A DNA stretch of 52,490 nucleotides from a virus. The notes below the pieces were generated by a model. The model saw only the letters and a list, made by a program, of their open reading frames with translations. It did no database searches and was not told the DNA's origin. Positions 52,459 through 52,490 of the stretch are shown here, one piece after another (positions within the stretch are counted from its first letter, which is position 1; each line of letters opens with the position of its first letter). A program made the translations under genes and the position numbers. The stretch spans positions 1-52,490 of IMG/VR virus record IMGVR_UViG_3300021091_000107; one strand, given 5' to 3'.

Positions 52459-52490
52459 AAACATTTGCCGAGTTACGAGAGCATCTCAAC
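52455..52490 (+). CDS. 5' end of a gene cut by the window edge
   Basis: ATG 52455 overlaps the previous stop codon and opens 12 codons (M-K-T-F-A-E-L-R-E-H-L-N) before the window ends. Many cyanophage virion proteins begin M-K-T-F, so it may be a small virion protein rather than the large terminase expected after gene 16. Identity is open. Confidence 0.5.
   Translation, partial: MKTFAELREHLN

Noticed and set aside
52455-52490. Large terminase gp17 start
   Set aside because: Only 12 residues are visible, and M-K-T-F is more typical of small cyanophage virion proteins.
1-52490. tRNA genes, photosynthesis genes, integrase or attachment sites
   Set aside because: No cloverleaf, psbA/psbD-like protein, recombinase or matching att-like repeats were seen in reading the window.

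Overview
The window is the late structural block of a T4-like myovirus, most likely a marine cyanomyovirus infecting Synechococcus or Prochlorococcus. The evidence is a T4 gene order (25-6-[7]-8-[tail genes]-13-14-15-16), AT-rich DNA, tight gene packing on one strand with many TAATG/ATGA overlaps, T4-type late promoter boxes (TATAAATA) in the few intergenic gaps, and very large tail proteins built from repeated beta modules, as is typical of marine cyanophages. No tRNA, rRNA, CRISPR array, insertion sequence or photosynthesis gene was seen.

Layout. (1) 1-403: a short GC-rich segment unlike the rest, with the 3' end of a gene and one small gene that recalls HicA-type proteins. (2) 404-1870: small genes behind sigma70-like promoters, including an exported protein, an AbrB/MazE-like protein and a coiled-coil protein. 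(3) 1867-3497: an unrecognised 360-residue protein, a PAAR spike-tip protein and a small basic protein, closed by a strong terminator (3537-3580). (4) 3643-17412: baseplate wedge genes 25, 6, a giant 3171-residue protein in the gene 7 position, and 8. (5) 17465-43660: peripheral baseplate and tail fibre genes (2721, 72, 1471, 169 and 2769 residues), three tandem LamG-like lectin genes and a 726-residue fibre-like protein. These lie where T4 has genes 9 to wac. (6) 43673-45224: two alpha-helical or accessory proteins. (7) 45226-48971: an enzyme cassette of three 2-oxoglutarate/Fe(II) oxygenase-type genes and a peptidase-U32-type Fe-S protein fused to a methyltransferase-like domain. (8) 48977-52490: a coiled-coil protein, a promoter plus hairpin, neck genes 13, 14 and 15, small terminase gene 16, a small unknown gene and the first codons of another.

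How the genes work together. PAAR, gp25, gp6, the gp7-position protein and gp8 should form the baseplate. The 2721-residue DUF4815-type protein and the fibre and lectin genes should decorate it and bind the host. Genes 13 to 15 join tail to head, and gene 16 starts DNA packaging. The most unusual part is the enzyme cassette between the fibre and neck genes. It combines oxygen-dependent (2OG) hydroxylase folds with a U32-type fold whose characterised members include oxygen-independent hydroxylases. A role in modifying virion proteins or a host molecule is inference.
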